From Flectobacillus major DSM 103 (GTDB lineage Bacteria > Bacteroidota > Bacteroidia > Cytophagales > Spirosomataceae): DNA of 64,000 nt. Location: positions 62,001 to 126,000 of the forward strand of contig NZ_ATXY01000004.1 of assembly GCF_000427405.1 (NCBI RefSeq), read 5' to 3'. Numbering within the stretch: the first letter of the stretch is position 1; the number at the start of each line of letters is the position of its first letter. Positions 47,627 to 57,602 of this stretch are shown piece by piece. Under the pieces are notes generated by a model that saw only the letters and a list, made by a program, of their open reading frames with translations, did not search any database and was not told where the DNA came from. The translations under genes were made by a program, and so were the position numbers.

Positions 47627-50600
47627 TTAAAAATCAACATTGATACCCATTGTGAAGCCTCTATTCCAAGCTGAACTTTGCAAATCCATATCAATCCAGT
47701 TGATATTGTTGTAAATCATACCTAAATTTTGTGCTTGGAAATAAATTCTTGAACTGCTTACACCAATACTTTTCGAGAATTTTTCGGGTAAGTTGTAGCC
47801 CAATGAAATATTTCTAATTTTAATAAATGAACCATCTTTATAGCCCAATGCCGTGTAGTATGGGTCACCAGCTGCTGCTGTGTAATATGGGTGTTGATAA
47901 TCTGCATTGGTGTTGTTTGGTGTATAGTAGCTCAACTGGCGCTGGTTAAAACGCCCGCCTAGCACCTCGCCACCAGTGTTATACAAGTATTTCAAACGAC
48001 CATACAACATGATAGACAGCGAGAAGCCTTTGTAGTCGAAGGTGTTGGTGAAGCCCACAATAAATTTGGGAATGGTACTTCCCAATACTTTACGGTCGTT
48101 AGAGGCATCTATCTTATAATCGCCATTCAAATCGGCTGGACGTACAGAACCCAATGTAAATGCTTGTCCGTTAGCATTGAATTTTGCCATTTCGGCTGCA
48201 TCGGCCTCTTTCCACAAACCAACGGCCTGATAATCGTAAATTACACCTTGGCTTTGTCCGATAAACCATTTGTTGTTAATATCATCAATTTTGCCATTGG
48301 CCAATGAAATAATATGGTTGTCTTGCCACGAGCCATTGAATGTGGTACTCCATTCAAAACCACCTCTACTGAGGTTGACTGTTGTTACTGTCAAATCAAT
48401 CCCTTGGCTGCCTGTTTCACCGATATTGGCATACGTATTCACAAAACCTGTTACCGATGGAATCGTTTTTAACATCAACAAGTCGGTGGTATGTGACGTA
48501 TAATAATCGAGAGTACCTGTAACTTTTCTTTTGAAAAACGAGAAATCAATACCATAGTTAAATTGTGTTGTTTTTTCCCAAGTTAAATCTTGGTTTGCCA
48601 AAGTCGAGTTGTTGGCTTGGCCTGTAGTAAGTGTACCGCCAAAAGGATAATAGATTTGAGAAAGCCCTCCTTGTGTAGCATAAGGGTCGATAGCCGAGTT
48701 ACCTGTAACACCTACGCCTGCTCGTACTTTTAGGTCATCGATCCAAGGCTGATTAGCCAAGAATGGTTCGTTGGTTAGCCTCCAACCTATAGCAGTACTT
48801 GGAAAAAACGCCCATTTATTGCCTTCTGCCAATTGTGAAGCACCATCGTAACGTCCTGAAACAGTTACTAAAATTTTGTTATTGAAGTCATAATTGATAC
48901 GTCCAAGGTATGAACGAAGTTGTCTTTCTGATAACGAAGAACTCCAAGCAGACAATGGAATATTGAGGGCATTCCATTTTTGGCTCGACATTGGTACGTT
49001 ATCGGCGGCCATACTGTTTTTATCATAACTCCATTCTGTTTGGGTTTGGAGTGCCATCACACTAATTTGGTGCTTATTGATGGTTTTGGTATAAGTAAGT
49101 ATATTATCAAGAGTATATGAAGTGGCTTGGTCTTTGGTTAAAGAAGCATAGCTCGACCCTGTTCTGATAACAGAGTTAGCATTTAAGAATACCCCCGCTT
49201 TATTGAATGATACATCTGGCCCAAAGTTCATACGGAACTTTAGCCCATCTAAAGCTTTTGAAAAACCAGCGAAATTAATTTCAGAATAAAGACTACCAAA
49301 AACACGTAAATTGGTGCGTTGGTCTTGTGAATATTCTTCTTCTTTTATTACTGTCTTGATAGCGTCATCGCCTCCTGGGTACAAAGACCTCACTCCGTTG
49401 GCATCGTAAGGCATAGCATAAGCAAACAGGTTTCTAGCACTTTCATACAAGCCCGATGCTCCTACGTTGGTGTTTTTACCAGCGTCCGACTGCCCATATT
49501 CGTTGACAGCGTAAGCGGTGTTCAATACTCCACCCATAGAAAACCAGCTATTAGGTTTAATATCAACACTTAATTTTGCCGAATAGCGTTTGTAGCTTTG
49601 CCCCTTTACTGTACCTTGGTTGTCGATAAAACCAAATGAAGCATAAGCTTTCATTTTTTCTGTACCACCGCTTACACTAAGGGTATGTTGACCCGTCAAT
49701 GACGGACGAGTTACCATACTAATCCAATCGGTATTGGCTACCTGCGAGCCATCCCAATTACCGTTTGACCACCCCTTCAGAATATTATTCCATGTTGGTA
49801 AATCTCCAGAGCCTTTAAAAATCAAAAAGTCGTTGGCTTGAGTAGGTTTATCGCCACGAGGGTACAAATTTGGATTCAGATAATAATAGGCCCATCTTCG
49901 ATAGTCGATATACTCGGCAGCGTCCATCAGTGGAGAGCTATTTTGCAAGGTTTCAGACGTAAAAGTTGAGTTTAGGCTCAGGGTATATTTACCATTTTTC
50001 CCTCTCTTAGTTGTAATAATAACTACACCATTGGCACCACGAGAGCCATAAATAGCAGTTGCTGAGGCATCTTTCAAAATATCAACCGACTCAATATCGT
50101 TAGGGTTGATGTTGTCGATACCTCCAGAGGTTAAAGGAATATTGTCGACAACATACAAAGGTGAGTTAGAAGCTTTTAAAGAACGAACCCCACGAATCGT
50201 AATATTTCCTACTTGGCCGGGTCTTTCGTTCGATGTAATGTCAACCCCTGCTGCTCTTCCTTGCATACCTTGTAAAGCATTGGCTACGGGTCTTTGAGTA
50301 AGGTCTTTTGCACTTACACTTATTACCGACCCCGTAACGTCCGACTTCCTGCGTTCGCCATACCCAATTACAACAACTTCTTCCAAAGATTTTGTATCGG
50401 TTTGTAAAACTACATCAATCACGGTTTGATTGCCAACTACTACTTCTTTGGTTTCGTAGCCAGTTGAAGAAATTACTAACACCGCATTTCCATCGGGTAC
50501 GTTGAGCTTAAAAGAACCATCTACTCCTGTAGTAGTACCTTGGTTTGTACCTTTGATTTTGATACTTGCCCCTGGAAGAATTTCTCCGTCACTTCCAGTA

Positions 50601-50752
50601 ACCTTTCCAGTTATCGATAAAGCCAAACTTGCTCTTACAGAATGTAGCAAACTAGCCTCTTTTGCAAGTACCAAATTGCCTTTACCTTCAACTTGAGTAT
50701 AACTTCCAGCTAAGGCTACAAGCATACCCACATTTAGTAATTTTTTTAGCAT
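47627..50752 (-). CDS. SusC/RagA TonB-dependent transporter (second locus pair)
   Basis: This 1041-residue protein has an N-terminal signal (LLNVGMLVALAGSYTQVEG) and a carboxypeptidase-D-like domain at about 48-125 (ITGKVTGSDGEILPGASIKI). LEEVVVIGYGERRKSDVTGS precedes the plug (ITIRGVRSLKASNSPLYVVD), and the barrel ends FTMGINVDF. No STN domain is present. With the 653-residue SusD it makes an import unit distinct from the first pair. The 719-bp region upstream (50753-51471) holds its promoter and the GH5 terminator. Confidence 0.94.
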   Translation of the reverse strand: MLKKLLNVGMLVALAGSYTQVEGKGNLVLAKEASLLHSVRASLALSITGKVTGSDGEILPGASIKIKGTNQGTTTGVDGSFKLNVPDGNAVLVISSTGYETKEVVVGNQTVIDVVLQTDTKSLEEVVVIGYGERRKSDVTGSVISVSAKDLTQRPVANALQGMQGRAAGVDITSNERPGQVGNITIRGVRSLKASNSPLYVVDNIPLTSGGIDNINPNDIESVDILKDASATAIYGSRGANGVVIITTKRGKNGKYTLSLNSTFTSETLQNSSPLMDAAEYIDYRRWAYYYLNPNLYPRGDKPTQANDFLIFKGSGDLPTWNNILKGWSNGNWDGSQVANTDWISMVTRPSLTGQHTLSVSGGTEKMKAYASFGFIDNQGTVKGQSYKRYSAKLSVDIKPNSWFSMGGVLNTAYAVNEYGQSDAGKNTNVGASGLYESARNLFAYAMPYDANGVRSLYPGGDDAIKTVIKEEEYSQDQRTNLRVFGSLYSEINFAGFSKALDGLKFRMNFGPDVSFNKAGVFLNANSVIRTGSSYASLTKDQATSYTLDNILTYTKTINKHQISVMALQTQTEWSYDKNSMAADNVPMSSQKWNALNIPLSAWSSSLSERQLRSYLGRINYDFNNKILVTVSGRYDGASQLAEGNKWAFFPSTAIGWRLTNEPFLANQPWIDDLKVRAGVGVTGNSAIDPYATQGGLSQIYYPFGGTLTTGQANNSTLANQDLTWEKTTQFNYGIDFSFFKRKVTGTLDYYTSHTTDLLMLKTIPSVTGFVNTYANIGETGSQGIDLTVTTVNLSRGGFEWSTTFNGSWQDNHIISLANGKIDDINNKWFIGQSQGVIYDYQAVGLWKEADAAEMAKFNANGQAFTLGSVRPADLNGDYKIDASNDRKVLGSTIPKFIVGFTNTFDYKGFSLSIMLYGRLKYLYNTGGEVLGGRFNQRQLSYYTPNNTNADYQHPYYTAAAGDPYYTALGYKDGSFIKIRNISLGYNLPEKFSKSIGVSSSRIYFQAQNLGMIYNNINWIDMDLQSSAWNRGFTMGINVDF

Positions 50753-51471
50753 TGATATTAGGTTTTTTATGAAATAATTGACAGAAAAGACACTTAGTGA
50801 ATGTGATTAATTTTATATTATTTTGTCTTTTTTATCAAAGGTATTATCATGCCTAGCCTAAACCATCATGCTCCGTCCTGAATACACAGGCTTAAATTTA
50901 TTTAATTGATTCTTTAATTGTTTCTATTTTATAGTATTGAAAATATAATTTTTCCTATAAATACTTTTTTAAGTACTATTTTTTAGAAAAGGCTGAAATG
51001 TTCAATAAAATTGCCAAAACCTCTTTAAATGCTTTATGCAATCGCTTGCGGAATTTACACGTATTTCGATATACGTATTCAAAGAAAAACCTTTTTCCAC
51101 TTAAATCACCTTTTTCAAATAGTACAATTGTAATAGGTTGTAGGGGTATATCTTCAGGTATTTTTCCTGATTTTGGAAGATAAAATAGTTGTTTTTTTTC
51201 GTCAATACAGCGGTTTTTTTTTCAAAAACAGGATAAACTAGGATATTACTCTTGATAAATATTCGTTACCAAGATACAATTGTTTGCTTTTAGATAAGGG
51301 AATTAGGAAGATTAAGGCTCTTTTGGATAGGCTAATTCTGAGAGTATCAAAACCATGATTTAGACAAGGTTGCCAAGTTTTTTTGCAGAGAAAATAAAAA
51401 AATCCCTATTAGTAAACCAATACATCTGCCTGCTAATAGGGAAACCGAGTGTTTTATGGGTAAGCGATTGG
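50753..51471. other. Intergenic region between SusC and GH5 genes
   Basis: This 719-bp AT-rich stretch has no supported gene. It contains the GH5 terminator at its right end and, by position, the promoter for the second susC at its left end. A 61-codon open frame at 50998-51183 has no family resemblance. Confidence 0.4.
51395..51442 (-). terminator. Terminator of the GH5 gene
   Basis: A perfect 10-bp stem TCCCTATTAG/CTAATAGGGA (51403-51412 with 51433-51442) has a 20-nt loop and a T run directly after it on the minus strand, 30 bp past the GH5 stop. Confidence 0.75.
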
Positions 51472-52932
51472 CTATTGTGTAACCTTCCAGAGTTGATTAC
51501 TTTCTCCCGAATATTGCCATTGAATAATGTCAGCACCATTGGCAGTACTAGCTCCGCTAACATCCAATACTTTTCCGCTGTGTTTGGCTATTATGGCAAA
51601 ATTGCCATTGCCAAGATGAGCAAATGCAAATTTTTGGTTTGCTCCGCCATAGTAATCCCACTGGTTGAGGTAAGGCCCGTTTTGTGTGGCTGTTTCTCCA
51701 CCATTTACATCCAACGCTTTGCCACTATGTACAGGTGTAATTCTATAAATACCAGCCTCAACACTTTGGAGTAACCATTTCTGATTGTCGGTGTTTGACC
51801 ACGTCCATTGTTGTAGTTTGGCACCGTTGTTAGTAGCAGAAACACCACCGTTTATATCCAGTACTTTATTGCTATTGGCCGATGTGATTTTGTAGGTAGC
51901 ATTGTTAGCAATAGCAATACTGTTCCAAGCAAACTGAATTTTGGCTAGTGCTGTAACATTATTGATATTCATTGTACTGCCATTGTAGTTATAAAGGCTA
52001 TAGCTATCGCCATTGCGTAATCCAGGCCAGTAAACCCCGCCCATTTGGTTAGCTTGTATTTTGTTGGTAATGCCTTGCAAATAAGCTATCTCAACATCGC
52101 CATTGGGACTTGCCAAGTAGTTTTTTCCATTCGTTAAGCTTGTGCCAAATTCAGTTACTACTGTTCGGCTGGCATAACTCCCAACTCTATTCTGTATATG
52201 TTGTTCTCGATTAGCGGTGGTAGCCACGTTACTCCCAAACCATGAATAGTCATGGAAGGAAAATAAACAACCTGCAAATTGATTATCGCTTGCTATTTCG
52301 GTCACAAATTCGCAGTATCCTCGGCCTCCTAGCAAAATTCTGTCTTTGGGAATAGTAGAATACTGTGTCAAAAAACTGGCATATAATTGTTTTAATTCGG
52401 TAGCAGTATAGCCGTGCGGCTCATTGAATACCTCAAATAAGACCTGTTCGTTTGTGCCATATTTATTAATAACGGTTTGCCACATATTCCAAAACAAAGT
52501 AAGGTTGTCGACCTTACCATCTTTCGATGAATTTCCTTCCCACGGACATAAAATAACTTTCATTCCTTTACTAATTGCCAAGTCTATAGCACCAGTGTAG
52601 CTATTCCACCAAGGGTCGAGTACTGTCGGTGGGTTGAGAGGTATTCTGATGGTATTGACACCAATTTTCAAAAAGGCATCTACAATAGGTGTTCCCTTGG
52701 TTTGTATGGTAGTATAGCTGTCGTTGAGGGCTGTTCCCGAAAGTAATAGCTTATCATCTACAAAGTTATCTCGACTGTCGGCCCAGTTAACTCCCTGAAT
52801 AGATGAGGGTATAATGGCAACTCTTGTACTTTCAGGGCTAATACTAGATTTTTCGTCGGTAACTAAGGTACTTTTGCAAGCCCAATGTAGGCCAACACAC
52901 AGCCCTAATAATAATACAGATTTTTTGTTCAT
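51472..52932 (-). CDS. GH5-type glycoside hydrolase lipoprotein with ricin-B lectin domain
   Basis: This 486-residue predicted lipoprotein has the lipobox LHWAC (Cys19). The (beta/alpha)8 catalytic domain spans about 40-335, with acid/base Glu171 (VLFEVFNEPHG) and nucleophile Glu261 (TVVTEFGTSL), typical of clan A family 5. Residues 347-486 form a ricin-B-type beta-trefoil with three QxW-type repeats (NQKWLL, NQKFAF, NQLWKV), a carbohydrate-binding module of the CBM13 type. It probably acts at the cell surface for the adjacent SusC/SusD. Subfamily and substrate need a search. Confidence 0.9.
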   Translation of the reverse strand: MNKKSVLLLGLCVGLHWACKSTLVTDEKSSISPESTRVAIIPSSIQGVNWADSRDNFVDDKLLLSGTALNDSYTTIQTKGTPIVDAFLKIGVNTIRIPLNPPTVLDPWWNSYTGAIDLAISKGMKVILCPWEGNSSKDGKVDNLTLFWNMWQTVINKYGTNEQVLFEVFNEPHGYTATELKQLYASFLTQYSTIPKDRILLGGRGYCEFVTEIASDNQFAGCLFSFHDYSWFGSNVATTANREQHIQNRVGSYASRTVVTEFGTSLTNGKNYLASPNGDVEIAYLQGITNKIQANQMGGVYWPGLRNGDSYSLYNYNGSTMNINNVTALAKIQFAWNSIAIANNATYKITSANSNKVLDINGGVSATNNGAKLQQWTWSNTDNQKWLLQSVEAGIYRITPVHSGKALDVNGGETATQNGPYLNQWDYYGGANQKFAFAHLGNGNFAIIAKHSGKVLDVSGASTANGADIIQWQYSGESNQLWKVTQ

Positions 52933-53327
52933 AGTTATCGGTTTGTTTAGAATAGTGAAAAGCTCATAAAGAAGAGCGGTTGATCAATGTCAAAATAATA
53001 TTTTTGAAATTTTCTTTGTAAAAATAGGACAAAACTAATAATGTATTGAGGGGTATTTTTACAGAACTTGAGGGGTAATTCCATAAAGACTATAATTGGA
53101 CATAAAAAAGTAATCCAGCCAAAGAAGTTTGAGCTTTTTGTTGCAAAAGGGGTATGATAATGAATTTTTTAAGCTCGGAATCCTACAATTGTTATTCAGC
53201 AGGCTTATTTGATACGACTATTTTGGCAAATTCTAGCCTTTCCAATGGAATGGAAGGATAGAATTTGTTGACTGAAAATAAATTATGTGATATTATTTAT
53301 ATAAATTTGTCTATATCTTATAAACCT

Positions 53328-53873
53328 GTGAAGCAAATCATTAGTATATCGCTCATTGCACTGTTACTATACAATATGTTTAGTACAGGAATTGTGCTGT
53401 TATGTTTTGATAAAGAATATTCACATGTAAGTCCTACCGAATTGAACGACGAATTTTTGGAAGTTCGGATTCCTATTTCATTGCCATATACAGCCGACTT
53501 TGAGAATACCGCTCCTAGCGAAGCCCTCATCGAATACAAAGGTGATTTTTATAATATTGTTGAGCAACGTTATGCCAACGATACTTTAATCACAAAAATT
53601 AAAACTAATCAATCGGCACGAGAAAAATTTGCAGCTTTAGCCAATGAAGTCAATACTGATTTTTCGGATGGCAATACTACCAAACAATCCCCTCAAAAAA
53701 GAGCTCTTAATTTTTGTAAGAACCTTCTTTCACAATACCTTCCCAACAAATTATTGACCTTGTCAAAACAGGATATAAGTGTTGTGCCTGCTAATTTTTG
53801 TATATTCTCTTATCTTGTAGTTTTTCCTAATAGTTCTTTAGAAATAGTATCGCCCCCGCCCAGGCTTATTTAA
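53328..53873 (+). CDS. Small membrane-anchored protein of unknown function with SPPP tail
   Basis: This is a protein of about 181 residues from the preferred GTG start at 53328 (then KQIISISLIALLLYNMF); the frame is open back to a TTG at 53265 but no ATG exists. An N-terminal hydrophobic anchor is followed by a soluble domain with FENTAPSEALIEYKGDFYNI and REKFAALANEVNTDFSDGN. The tail EIVSPPPRLI is proline-rich. The layout (anchor, EYKG-DFYNIVE-like strand, short proline tail) recalls unassigned small Bacteroidota proteins often found before metal or TonB genes. That resemblance is from memory and weak. The start is uncertain. A CRTAC1-like gene follows after 145 bp. Confidence 0.6.
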   Translation: MKQIISISLIALLLYNMFSTGIVLLCFDKEYSHVSPTELNDEFLEVRIPISLPYTADFENTAPSEALIEYKGDFYNIVEQRYANDTLITKIKTNQSAREKFAALANEVNTDFSDGNTTKQSPQKRALNFCKNLLSQYLPNKLLTLSKQDISVVPANFCIFSYLVVFPNSSLEIVSPPPRLI

Positions 53874-54018
53874 CATCTTCTTATCGAGACAATCATTTGT
53901 TCAGCACATTATTGCATTGAACAGCTATGCTATTGTCGACATTTTTTGTTAAATCTATCTATTTCTCTGTTTTTGGGTAAAGGTTTTTCCTACTCCAAAA
54001 GCTTTATATAACTATGTA

Positions 54019-56268
54019 ATGAAAACTACCAACCTGTGTCTTATTGCTTTAGCAATAATGGCTGTACTGGCGTGTAAAAAGCAAGAGCCAGACCAAAAAA
54101 TGCTAGATGTTCTGGACGAAACCAAGCATAAATTTTATCATTATAGGAATAGTTTTTGCCCAGAAGCAAAACTTAGCTTTGTTGATTCTATTTTACAGAT
54201 TACGCCCAAAAGCGACCTTGAAATACATGTTCGTGGGGCATTTGAGCGGTCAAATATATTGTTGCAACTAGGCGATGCCCAAGCTGCCATACAAACGTTA
54301 GTACCTCTTTTAAGTGACGACCGTATACCTTACGGGTTTTTGACAGGTATCAAAGCCAACCTTGGTATGGCTTATTTGCGTGCAGGCGAAATTTCTAACT
54401 GTATCAATAATCATGGAGCTGAAATGTGTATTTTCCCTATTAGTAATGGCGGAGTACACAAAAATATGTCGGGTTCAAAAGCCGCTATTGCTTTATATGA
54501 AAAAATGCTTGCCAAAAATCCTGATGATTTGGAGTCTCGATGGCTGATTAATATTGCTTATATGACCCTTGGCGAATACCCACAAAGCGTACCTAAACAG
54601 TATTTGATTCCTAATTTGGGGCAAAAAGATGAGTACACTATTAAGCCTTTTGAAGATATAGCCATGCAAACGGGGCTTGATACCAAAGACCAAGCTGGAG
54701 GAGTGATTATTGAGGATTTTAATAATGATGGGTATGTCGATGTTGTTACCTCAAGCTGGAATATTACCAAAGGGCATTTACATTATTTCAAAAATAATGG
54801 CGATGGTACTTTTACAGATGCTAGTGATGTATCCAGATTGAGTAAGTTTACGGGAGGGCTCAATATTACCCAAACCGATTATAATAACGATGGTCTGAAA
54901 GATATTTTTGTCGCACGTGGAGCTTGGATGCTTGGTTCGTTTGGCGAACAGCCCAATTCTTTGTTACGCAATAATGGCGATGGTACATTTACCGATGTGA
55001 CTATAGAAGCGGGCTTACTCTCTTTTCATCCTACTCAAGCGATTACTTGGAACGATTTCAACAACGACGGTTGGCTAGACTTGTTTATTGGCAATGAAAC
55101 CAGTGATGATTTGGTAGGACACCCTTGCGAGCTGTATCTCAATAACAAAAATGGTACATTCACCGAAATAGCAGCTAAAGCAAAATGTAATCTTACGGCT
55201 TTTGTGAAAGGGGTTACCTCTGGCGACTATGATAACGATGGTAGAAATGATATTTTTATTTCGGCCATGAATGGACGACAAGTATTGTTGAAAAATACCC
55301 TTTCAAAAGGACAAATCAGCTTTGAAGATGTTACCGCCAAAGCAGGCCTAAACGATGAAAATCATAGTACTTTTCCTACGTGGTTTTGGGACTATGACAA
55401 CGACGGCTGGCTCGATATCTTTATCTGTGACTATACTTTCCAAACTACCTTGGGTGTGTATGCTGCCAAAGAAAGTTTAGGTAAGACCGAGAAGTTTACG
55501 GGACAACCTTTCTTGTACCACAACAATCATGATGGTACTTTTAGCAATGTTACCAAGCAAATAGGCCTAAATAAAACGGCATACGCGATGGGGTCTAATT
55601 TTGGAGATATAGATAATGACGGTTTTTTGGACATATATTTAGGAACAGGTAATCCTAATTATCAATCGTTAGTTCCTAACAAAATGTTTAAAAATATGGC
55701 AGGGAAAAAATTTGCTGATGTAACTACCTCGGGGCGTGTAGGTAGCTTACAAAAAGGCCACGGTGTTGCCTTTGCAGATTTAGATAACGATGGCGACCAA
55801 GATGTATTTATAGAAATGGGTGGAGCTTATGAAGGCGACTCGTATCAAAACTCTCTTTTTAAAAACCCCGGGCAAAACAATAATAGTTGGCTGTCGCTTC
55901 AGCTAGAAGGTGTGCAGGCCAATAAAGCTGCTATTGGTAGTAAAGTCAAAATTACTTTTATAGAAAATGGGAAAAAAAGGAGTGTTTTCCGAGATGTCAA
56001 TTCAGGTGGAAGTTTTGGCTCATCTCCTCTCAAACGAGAAATTGGACTTGGCCAAGCTAACGTTATAGACGAAATCGAGATTAAATGGAATGGAAGTGGC
56101 CGTACTCAGAAATTCACTAATATCAAGGTGAATCAGTGTCTTAAATTGAAAGAAGGGGATAAAACTTTTACGAAAGTGCAGTTAAAATCTTTTTACTTTA
56201 AGAACAAAGCTGATAAAGACTTGAAAATATGTTTAAATACAGCTCAAAATAATGCTGTGACTCCTTAA
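54019..56268 (+). CDS. TPR-containing CRTAC1/VCBS-ASPIC lipoprotein
   Basis: This 749-residue lipoprotein has the lipobox AVLAC (Cys19). TPR-like helices span about 60-190 (ERSNILLQLGDAQAAIQTLV). VCBS/FG-GAP propeller repeats carry calcium loops (EDFNNDGYVDVV, TDYNNDGLKDIF, NDFNNDGWLDLF, GDYDNDGRNDIF, WDYDNDGWLDIF, GDIDNDGFLDIY, ADLDNDGDQDVF). An ASPIC/UnbV domain lies near 625-695 (AIGSKVKITFIENGKKRSVF, REIGLGQANVIDEIEIKWNG). It belongs to the CRTAC1-like group; biochemical function is unknown. It differs from the protein at 29031 by the TPR part and by a single propeller. A stem-loop follows. Confidence 0.88.
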   Translation: MKTTNLCLIALAIMAVLACKKQEPDQKMLDVLDETKHKFYHYRNSFCPEAKLSFVDSILQITPKSDLEIHVRGAFERSNILLQLGDAQAAIQTLVPLLSDDRIPYGFLTGIKANLGMAYLRAGEISNCINNHGAEMCIFPISNGGVHKNMSGSKAAIALYEKMLAKNPDDLESRWLINIAYMTLGEYPQSVPKQYLIPNLGQKDEYTIKPFEDIAMQTGLDTKDQAGGVIIEDFNNDGYVDVVTSSWNITKGHLHYFKNNGDGTFTDASDVSRLSKFTGGLNITQTDYNNDGLKDIFVARGAWMLGSFGEQPNSLLRNNGDGTFTDVTIEAGLLSFHPTQAITWNDFNNDGWLDLFIGNETSDDLVGHPCELYLNNKNGTFTEIAAKAKCNLTAFVKGVTSGDYDNDGRNDIFISAMNGRQVLLKNTLSKGQISFEDVTAKAGLNDENHSTFPTWFWDYDNDGWLDIFICDYTFQTTLGVYAAKESLGKTEKFTGQPFLYHNNHDGTFSNVTKQIGLNKTAYAMGSNFGDIDNDGFLDIYLGTGNPNYQSLVPNKMFKNMAGKKFADVTTSGRVGSLQKGHGVAFADLDNDGDQDVFIEMGGAYEGDSYQNSLFKNPGQNNNSWLSLQLEGVQANKAAIGSKVKITFIENGKKRSVFRDVNSGGSFGSSPLKREIGLGQANVIDEIEIKWNGSGRTQKFTNIKVNQCLKLKEGDKTFTKVQLKSFYFKNKADKDLKICLNTAQNNAVTP

Positions 56269-56277
56269 AATAGCTTT

Positions 56278-56315
56278 TATCCAATCGGAATAAAGTTTTC
56301 TATTCCGATTGGATA
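56278..56315. terminator. 15-bp stem-loop between convergent genes
   Basis: Arms TATCCAATCGGAATA (56278-56292) and its exact complement (56301-56315) enclose an 8-nt loop. It sits 9 bp past the CRTAC1-like stop and 11 bp before the HipT stop. A bidirectional terminator is likely, though T runs are short. Confidence 0.7.
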
Positions 56316-56326
56316 CCCCCCGACTC

Positions 56327-57274
56327 CTAGCCCAATGATAGCTCAATCTGCTTGGCTCGATAAACTAATAGATTTTGATAGGCTTTTTTTTGTGGTTCTT
56401 CCAAAAAGCTTATTTGTATCAAGGCCATCATTTGAGGCAATTTTTGTTGAAATTTGATATATATCCTTTCTCTGGATTTTGCTGGAATTTGTAAGGTATC
56501 GGCAAGTTGATCAAAATCTAACCTTTTCAAGCGATTTTTTTTGCCATTAATGGTCAAGGCCATTTCTTCCAAATCTTCGGGAATTGCTAGTTTAGTCGAG
56601 AGTAAGTCGTAGGCAGGAGCTAGCTGTATTTCACTATTGGAGGTTTTCAATAACGAAAAGTTTTTGAGGTGCATATCGGCATTACCCGTTAAAAAGCAAA
56701 AAATACTTAACTCAAAAAAACTCAGTGTATCCAAACCACTATTGGTACTAAATTTTCGGATATGCTTGCCTACTTTTTCCATCGATGCCCTGTATTTATG
56801 TTCGGTAAGGGTTTCGGTCAACTGGCAAAGGTCTTCTACATGAATTTTTTGCCCATTATGTCTGTCAAACCGCTTGGTCAAATAGGCCAATTCGCCCGAA
56901 ACTAGGCGAATTAATGTATGTTCGGCTGCTTTGATACCACAAAGGGTGGCCAATTTCATAGTCAAATCTTCATTTTCGGGTAATTGCTCATAGGCTTCAG
57001 TTGGTGGTTTCAAGATATAATCACCCCAAAGCCCTACAATGGTAAAGCGACTTTGTTGATTGTTGATTTTCTCCAAATTGAGCGAAAGCTTAGGCTGTAC
57101 ACCCGTAACAGCAATGCTTTTGATAATGATTTGCTGTGCCATCTGGCCAAGGTCGGCTTTTCCAAAAGCCAATGTTGGAGGAATACTTGTTCCGAAAAAT
57201 TTCTTTGAACATTTGGGATGAAAATCTTTTTCGCCCTTATTCAAAGGTTCGTAGCAATACAAACATTTATTCAT
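56327..57274 (-). CDS. hipT: HipT-type serine/threonine kinase toxin
   Basis: This 315-residue HipA-like kinase lacks the HipA N-terminal subdomain, which is encoded separately just upstream. The N-terminus has a zinc-knuckle pattern Cys4-Cys7...His19-Cys22. The Gly-rich loop is AVTGVQPKLS (residues 55-64), the catalytic segment is GNADMHLKNFSLL with Asp200 and Asn205, and the metal-binding Asp223 is in APAYDLLST. Kinases of this family inactivate translation-related targets such as aminoacyl-tRNA synthetases. Its start overlaps the hipS stop by 8 bp (ATGAATAA). In the Gly-rich loop the serine positions known from HipA/HipT appear as Ala55 and Thr57, which could alter autophosphorylation; that alignment is by eye. 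Confidence 0.9.
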   Translation of the reverse strand: MNKCLYCYEPLNKGEKDFHPKCSKKFFGTSIPPTLAFGKADLGQMAQQIIIKSIAVTGVQPKLSLNLEKINNQQSRFTIVGLWGDYILKPPTEAYEQLPENEDLTMKLATLCGIKAAEHTLIRLVSGELAYLTKRFDRHNGQKIHVEDLCQLTETLTEHKYRASMEKVGKHIRKFSTNSGLDTLSFFELSIFCFLTGNADMHLKNFSLLKTSNSEIQLAPAYDLLSTKLAIPEDLEEMALTINGKKNRLKRLDFDQLADTLQIPAKSRERIYIKFQQKLPQMMALIQISFLEEPQKKAYQNLLVYRAKQIELSLG

Positions 57275-57602
57275 CGCTATCGGTTTTTAGTGCTTTGATA
57301 CTTACCGCCCCAATGCAGTCGCTACAAACCGACAATAATAATCCCATACGGTCTTTGGGGTTGAGTTTCCAGTTGTCAATAGCAATATTTAATAACCAAC
57401 CTTCGGGAATAAGGCCATCGAAAAAAGGAAATAAAATTTTGCTAAAATACCTTTCATGGCTCAATGGTAATGTTAGTGAAATATCTTGAGGGTGAGGCTG
57501 TTGTAAGTATAAATCGTCGTACTGGAAAGTATAGCCATCTTCGTTTTCCTGAATAATACCAGCCAATATATCCTGATAAAAAACCTGTCCTGCCCTATTC
57601 AT
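57267..57602 (-). CDS. hipS: HipS, separate HipA N-terminal subdomain protein
   Basis: This is a 111-residue protein from the preferred ATG at 57602 (MNRAGQVFYQDILAGIIQEN). An ATG 24 bp earlier is possible but would overlap hipB by 32 bp rather than 8. It matches the HipA N-subdomain 1 (YTFQYDDLYLQQP, ISLTLPLSHERYFSKILFPF, FDGLIPEGWLLNIAIDNWKL). In the E. coli HipBST system this small protein is the antitoxin that neutralises HipT, while HipB augments it. Both overlaps with neighbours are 8 bp, indicating translational coupling. Confidence 0.88.
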   Translation of the reverse strand: MNRAGQVFYQDILAGIIQENEDGYTFQYDDLYLQQPHPQDISLTLPLSHERYFSKILFPFFDGLIPEGWLLNIAIDNWKLNPKDRMGLLLSVCSDCIGAVSIKALKTDSDE

